Origin: Parascedosporium putredinis
Lineage: Eukaryota; Ascomycota; Sordariomycetes; Microascales; Microascaceae
Reading direction: 5' to 3'
Assembly (NCBI GenBank): GCA_949357655.1
Contig: CASHTG010000008.1
Location: 372,001-436,000, forward strand
Length of the DNA stretch: 64,000 nt
Shown here: positions 59,201-64,000 of the stretch, piece by piece
Layout of the letters: each line of letters opens with the position of its first letter
Numbering within the stretch: position 1 is the first letter of the stretch
The notes under the pieces: generated by a model
What the model saw: only the letters and a program-made list of their open reading frames with translations
What the model was told of the DNA's origin: nothing
The model's database searches: none
Translations under genes and position numbers: made by a program

Positions 59201-59935
59201 GTCCCCTTTCTGATTGTCCAGCTTACCCAACATACAGCTGACATGGTATCAAAACCCCTCTGCTTCCTCCAGTCGTATTTCCCTGCCTCGAACTGATGAA
59301 TGGAAAAGAAAAATCCCCCTTCGCCCAAGCCAGCCAACACCTGGATGGAGATACATGGGGGAAGATTGGTCGAGAAAGTGAAGAGAAGATAAAAAGAAAA
59401 ACGAGACCACGTGGATGGGCAACGTAGAGACCAAGAGTCGAAAGGCAAGTGAAATGGAAAAGGGTGGGAAAAGAAAAGAATAATAGAAGCCGAGAGGCAG
59501 GTTGCCAGTGCCCCTTGGATCATTCAAGAGAAACAAAAGGAAAACTTGCGCCTTCTTTCCTTGTCCTGTAGAGAAGAGCGCATGAGAGCAAGGAGGACAA
59601 AGGTAGCTGTTTCCCTCCCCTCCTACCCATAAAAGAAATGAAACAAGTCGAAAAGAAAATCGTACACGAGTCGCTCGAATCCTCGTAATCCCTACCAAGG
59701 GTAGTGTGAAAAAAATAAAGAAAAAGAAAATGAATATCAGGGGGCATCCTTAGACTTTTTATGCCACTGTGACTCCGGTATGTGTATATAATGTTCGCCA
59801 CGCTCTGTTCAAGAATAAAGAGCAAAATGCTGACAAGGAAAAACAAAAGGATTGGAAACGAAACTGCTCGAGGCCGTGAAAATCGAGACCGTCCCAGGAA
59901 ACTACCCGGCACCGCCCTAGCTGTCACCTTGCGTC
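56297..59935. other. Gene-poor interval of 3.6 kb with four TACATGTA copies
   Basis: Upstream region of the monooxygenase and 3' flank of the large disordered-protein gene. Four of the nine TACATGTA palindromes lie here (57155, 57667, 58194, 59026). The minus strand has a 233-codon open frame (57381-58082), described separately. No other gene could be supported. Confidence 0.45.
57381..58082 (-). other. Unassigned 233-codon open frame with faint kinase-like motifs
   Basis: The translation contains HLLVDGTGRAQFADIK, RAPSLL and GDVFSLGAGALIIV. In order, these resemble the NxLxDxxGxxxxxDFG, APE and DVxSLG motifs of a protein-kinase C-lobe. DFG would be DIK and APE would be APS, no upstream HRD or Lys motif is visible, and the first-to-second spacing (about 40 residues) and second-to-third spacing (about 30) are long. 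A relic kinase is possible, but at this GC content a frame of this length may arise by chance once in 64 kb. It may equally be non-coding. Confidence 0.15.
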
Positions 59936-62900
59936 TTAGATCATGCCGCCAGGCATTCCGTTGGTCGTGACGGGCGGGGGCGGCCCCTGAGAGGCACTAT
60001 TCATCATGTAAGGCGGGCTCTGGCGCTTAGGGGCCCCGTTTCGAGCCGCTGCGGCGACGTTGGCCTCGCTAGTTGCTTTTCGAAGCCGGTTGCGTCGATC
60101 GCGACCAAAGGCGTCGTCCTCATCCGAGAACCCGCTGCGAGCCTCGTCACCCGAGTCGGCTCCATACGAGACGAATGGAAGTTGCGGTGTGCTCAGATTC
60201 ATATCGTCGTCTCCCTTGCGCCCCATGAGGTTTCCCAAAACGTTTCGTCGTCGGGGGTTGATGGGCGGTACGGGAGGCGCATGTGCCTGCGCGTGCAGAT
60301 TAGGCGTCGATGCCGCCGATCCCAGCGTCTTGAGCAGACTGCCCGAGCGGGATCGAGAACCGCTTCGAGAGCGCGTCCCGTCCTCGGGCAAGTCAACAAC
60401 TGGCACACGGGAGGTGGACGAGACAAAAGTCGGTTCCGAAATGTCTCTCTTGCGCACCACGCGCTTCATGCTCTCATCAAGTCGCACATTGCCGTTGCTC
60501 GAGTCAGGCCCAGAGGCCATCGCAATAGCTGCGGGTGAGGGAAGTGGGGGTGCCGAGGGGCGCCGAGGGGATGGTGCTGCCGAACCGATCGGGGTGTTCC
60601 TTCCTGATGGCGGTCCAAAAGGTGATGGCAGGTCGCCCATGGGCGAGATAGGCGACGGCTGTCCCGAGTGAAGACCCCGCTGGCCGTAAGCTTGCATGGG
60701 CACGAGCCGATCGCCGTGAGGTCCATTTTGTCCGTTGCCCGGGTACGGCTGAGGGGGCATGTGCGGCGAGCGGCGAATGTCTGTGCCAGGAAGACCAGGT
60801 GAGCGCATCATCGGAGGTCCCGGGCGGGGAGGGCCCTGACGGAAGTCCTCCATCGCTCCAGGCCCATTGGGGCCGTTGGGTCCATTGGGATTCATGAGCC
60901 TTGGCGGACGGCTGTGCGACCTGCTACCGTTGCTGGTTTCTGATCCGCTTCGGTCCCTTTCCGTCGTGCGCGAAGAAGGCCGAGAGTTGTTACGCGATCC
61001 GGGTCCCGGGTAACCCATTCGGGGCTCGGTGCTGGGGGTCGCTGGAACGAGCTCGGCGGCGGGCGCCTTTCCCGAGACGGGGTCCTGTGTTGTGGCCTCA
61101 TCGGCTGCTGGGTCGGTGGCGGGCCCCGGTGCGCGGGGCTAGACGGCTCCATCACCTGGCTGGTCATCGGGGGCGGGTTGTTGGTTCTGATGACGCTGCT
61201 TGGTCTCCAACTCCTTAAGTCGCTGTAGCTCGCGGCGCGCCTGTCGGAAGTGCTTCAGGCCAGCGTGCATGCTCTCGTCCTTGGCCTCATCTTCCTTCTC
61301 GCTTGAGACCCTACGGGGGCGACCGGCGTTCGGGGCTGGGCGGCTCTTCCGCCATGGGCGACAGAGGCTGGTCCTTGTCGTCAAAGGTGAGCGTGTTTGG
61401 GCTCGTGGCCATGGTCACATTGCCGAGGCCAAGCATCTTCATGGCCTTGGGGGCGGCGTTGGTGGGCTCCCGACTCTTCTCAATCAGGGATCCGCGACTC
61501 GACTTGGGCCTCAAGAGGCTGCCAAGGGGGCTAGACCGGAGCGGGGTCTCGCTAATGGGGGTAGGAATGTCAAAGTCACGGCTACTCGTGTCAGACTCGA
61601 CGTAGGACGTCAGCCTCTCGCGAACCCTGCGAGCGCCGTCCGCAAGCCGGTCGGCAAACTCGTCCTTCTCGCCACGTGGCTTGGGGTTATCATAAGATTC
61701 GCTCGCCTCACTAGAGTGCCGGGCTGACCGAAGTTGAGGCGCAGGAGATGGGTCGCGTGTGATGGGTGTGGCGGCTTCCACGGGGGCCGGCTTTTGCTGA
61801 TCGCCATAGTAGGAGAGAGCCCAGTCGTTTTCCCGAGGGTTCCAGGGGTTAAAGTCCCCGGAGAAATCACCAAGGGTCTTGGAGTCAAATGGCTCAATGG
61901 AGAGTTTCATTTCCTCGTTCTTGATCTGGGGATCGGCGCCATAAACAGAGGAGGCGTTGCTGTCCGATCGTAGGTGCTGGCGCACCATCCCGCTCAGCCC
62001 CGCAGGTGGTCCCAAAGTAGGCGAGTCGTGGGACGAAAGGTCGGCCGAGGCAGGAGCAAGACCTGGGGTCGTCACAACACTAGCCGGGTCGTCAGAGATC
62101 TTCGAGGTGAAAGACAAAGGTGTAGGTAGAGCAGAGGATCGGAACGCCGGATGGTCCTCATCGGCGGGCCGGGCCTGTGGAGGTGGAAGGCTAGGAAGGT
62201 GTCTAGGGGTTGGGAACGTGGGAGGATATCCTCATCCTCGTCGTCATCAAGGAACGTGAGACTTTGCTGACGGGGGAGCATGCTCTGCCTCCCGAAGCGG
62301 GAGAGTCTTATCATCCTCGGTGCTACTCCGGGCAGCATCGGGGGAATCAGACCGCCCTGTATGGCGAGAAGCGGCAGATTCGGCTCTGAATTGCCGCGTG
62401 GGCGTCTCTCGGCCTTGCTGAAGTTGGATCTGGCGTTGGGCGAAGCGGGACTCGTCATATGGTTGGGCCGGCTTTTGGAATACACCAAGGGCAGTCGCCT
62501 TGCCTCTGTCACTTGGGTGGATGGAGAGTACAGATTCCTCATGGTCACTCATGGGTGGGCTTAGGGGAGGTGCTGCCCCAAATGGCTTGCTAGGCTCCGC
62601 TAGGTTATTCGTGCGCACACCGAGATCAACGGGGCTCGTCACGGAGCGCGTTCCGGAAAGTGGGTTGGAAGGCGTCAGGTTAGGAGCGCTAGCCTTGGAC
62701 AGGAGCCTCCGGTCGCCAAAGGAAAAGCTTGTGGGCGAGTTGTTCTGCGAAAGATCGGGTGTTCGCGCAGTGACTTTGCGGGAAAGCGTATCGAGCCTTG
62801 AAAAGGCGAGCGACTGGTTGTCCTGTAGTTCTTGTGTAAGGCCAGTCTCGTATAGGCGTCTCGTCCTCGCTACGTGCCTCTCACCCCGGGCACTGGACTC

Positions 62901-63727
62901 GTCGAGGTAAGTGGACTTCCAGCAGAGAAGTCCTTGAAGGAATTGGTAGGCTGTGATGTAATTGAGGTTGCGGCTGTCGAATTCCGGCTCGCCGATGGCC
63001 CTGATGATGTTGTCGAGGCGGTCCCCGCTTTCTATTATAAGCCGTCACAGGCGACTCAGGGCGGGCAACCTCCAGGTCCGAGGTCCTCTGCGCACCCTCG
63101 TAGTCTTCGTCGGCCATGGCGGCGCTCCTCTCCTTCTCGGCTTGTTTCCATTTTTGGAAGGCCGAGAGAGACACATCATCCTCGTACAACTGCTTCCCCA
63201 TGCTTCCCCGTGGCATTCCCACCAGGAGCAATCTTGTATATCTTTTGCCTTCCTCCAAACAAGATATTTCCCTCAGTAGGTCGTGGCCTCGTCATGACGC
63301 CGGATGTCGAGTCGCCATCGGATTGTGACTGATAAGAATTGATGCGAGTAAGTGAAGGAGGGGCCCGAATGGACTCAACTTCGGCAATATCACCTAGACC
63401 GCCACCAAAGGCATAGTCCATGCGGGATTGCCTCTTGGGGAAGAGAACGCTGTCATCGCTCGCCTTCCCAATCTTGGTGTTGGGATCATCCTGCTCTCGC
63501 AACATGGAGAATCGGGCAGACAACCCAGTCATCAGCAAGCTAGTCCTAAAGTCGTCGGAGCTCGGCAGGGCGGCTGTGAGGTCGATCTCCGGTTTGACGG
63601 GTTCTTCATGAGATTTCTTGCCCCTGAAGATGCGGAAAGGGTTCGATGATTCGGCCTCAGCAGCAGCCGCCGCGGCCAGGGCGGCCGAGTCGTCCTTGGC
63701 TCGGCGTCTCGTCTTGAAGCGATGCAT
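59936..63727 (-). CDS. Large disordered protein conserved in filamentous ascomycetes
   Basis: An apparently single-exon gene of about 1265 residues. The start MHRFKTRRRAKDDSAALAAA is followed by FRIFRGKKSH and a well-structured-looking block: SSDDFRTSLLMTGLSARFSM, FGGGLGDIAE, GNILFGGRQKIYKIAPGG and LYEDDVSLSAFQKWKQAEKE. The middle is Ser/Pro-rich and probably disordered, with a segment NPWNPRENDWALSYYG. A short charged helix follows (KHFRQARRELQRLKELETKQ). The C-terminal quarter is Gly/Pro/Asn/Arg-rich with NGPNGPNGPG repeats and RSRSGSRSRSGS, ending GMPGGMI. No signal peptide, membrane helix or enzyme motif is visible. The frame breaks about eight to ten times, consistent with homopolymer contraction. 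I recognise the N-terminal pattern as belonging to Pezizomycotina proteins of unknown function; a scaffold or polarity role would be guesswork. Confidence 0.7.
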
Positions 63728-64000
63728 AGTGAGGGCTGTGGTCTAGCAAATTCTATTCAGGTCGACTTCATGAAATATACCACCAAGGATAGGGTACCGT
63801 TGTCGATTGTGACAAGGCGAGCACTATCTTAAACCGATGTTCGATGAGGGTGAAATGGGGTCGGCTGTTCGAAGGTCCTACTCGACGTTAGATCCTAAGT
63901 ACGTGCATGCTCGTCCAAGTAATCGCTTTCTTTCGTAGACATAGGGAGGCTAGAAAAACGTTGCGAAGACTTTTACGTGGACAAGTCTCGGCCAGCCGAC
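63728..64000. other. Promoter side of the disordered-protein gene
   Basis: Upstream DNA of the last gene up to the window edge. Nothing else recognised. Confidence 0.5.

Noticed and set aside
1..64000. tRNA genes, rRNA or CRISPR arrays
   Set aside because: GTTCRA-type T-loop strings were checked by eye, and none had matching stems and cloverleaf context; no regularly spaced repeats were seen. A covariance-model search would be needed to exclude tRNAs fully.

Overview
The window is nuclear DNA of a filamentous ascomycete. Genes are monocistronic and carry short introns with GTAAGT/GTATGT-type donors and TAG/CAG acceptors. Coding third positions are GC-rich, and intergenic DNA is rich in pyrimidine/purine tracts and (CT)n runs. 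Gene content and family resemblance (Lys2-type aminoadipate reductase, Cwc24, DPM3, several Pezizomycotina-only proteins) suggest a Sordariomycete. No bacterial features, CRISPR arrays, rRNA, recognisable tRNA or intact transposon were seen.

Layout: DPM3 (592-1152, -); cytochrome P450 (2154-3984, -); a 4.9 kb gene-poor stretch; a large secreted SGNH-esterase/VCBS-repeat protein (8915-13314, +); a leucine-rich-repeat protein (14411-18024, +); 3-ketoacyl-CoA thiolase (18599-19858, -); a coiled-coil protein of unknown function (21331-23080, -); a serine hydrolase of the acyl-protein thioesterase type (27044-27865, -); a 6.7 kb gene-poor stretch; splicing factor Cwc24 (34601-35686, -); a single-pass membrane protein (38837-39967, -); a GPI-anchored PQQ sugar-dehydrogenase-like protein (44269-45834, +); alpha-aminoadipate reductase LYS2 (46689-50614, -); a secreted cysteine-repeat protein (53122-53813, +); a flavin-containing monooxygenase (54101-56296, -); and a large disordered protein (59936-63727, -).

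Most are unrelated housekeeping or secretory functions: protein mannosylation, lysine synthesis, splicing, beta-oxidation, extracellular carbohydrate chemistry. They do not form a recognisable biosynthetic cluster.

The dominant oddity is technical. Nearly every multi-kilobase gene is broken by frameshifts, and every one I could resolve is repaired by ADDING one or two bases, mostly inside a short homopolymer (usually C or G); none needs a base removed. This is the signature of a homopolymer-contracting assembly, not of pseudogenes. Reported protein lengths assume these contractions. A second observation is a roughly ten-fold excess of the 8-bp palindrome TACATGTA, nine copies, all outside recognised genes.
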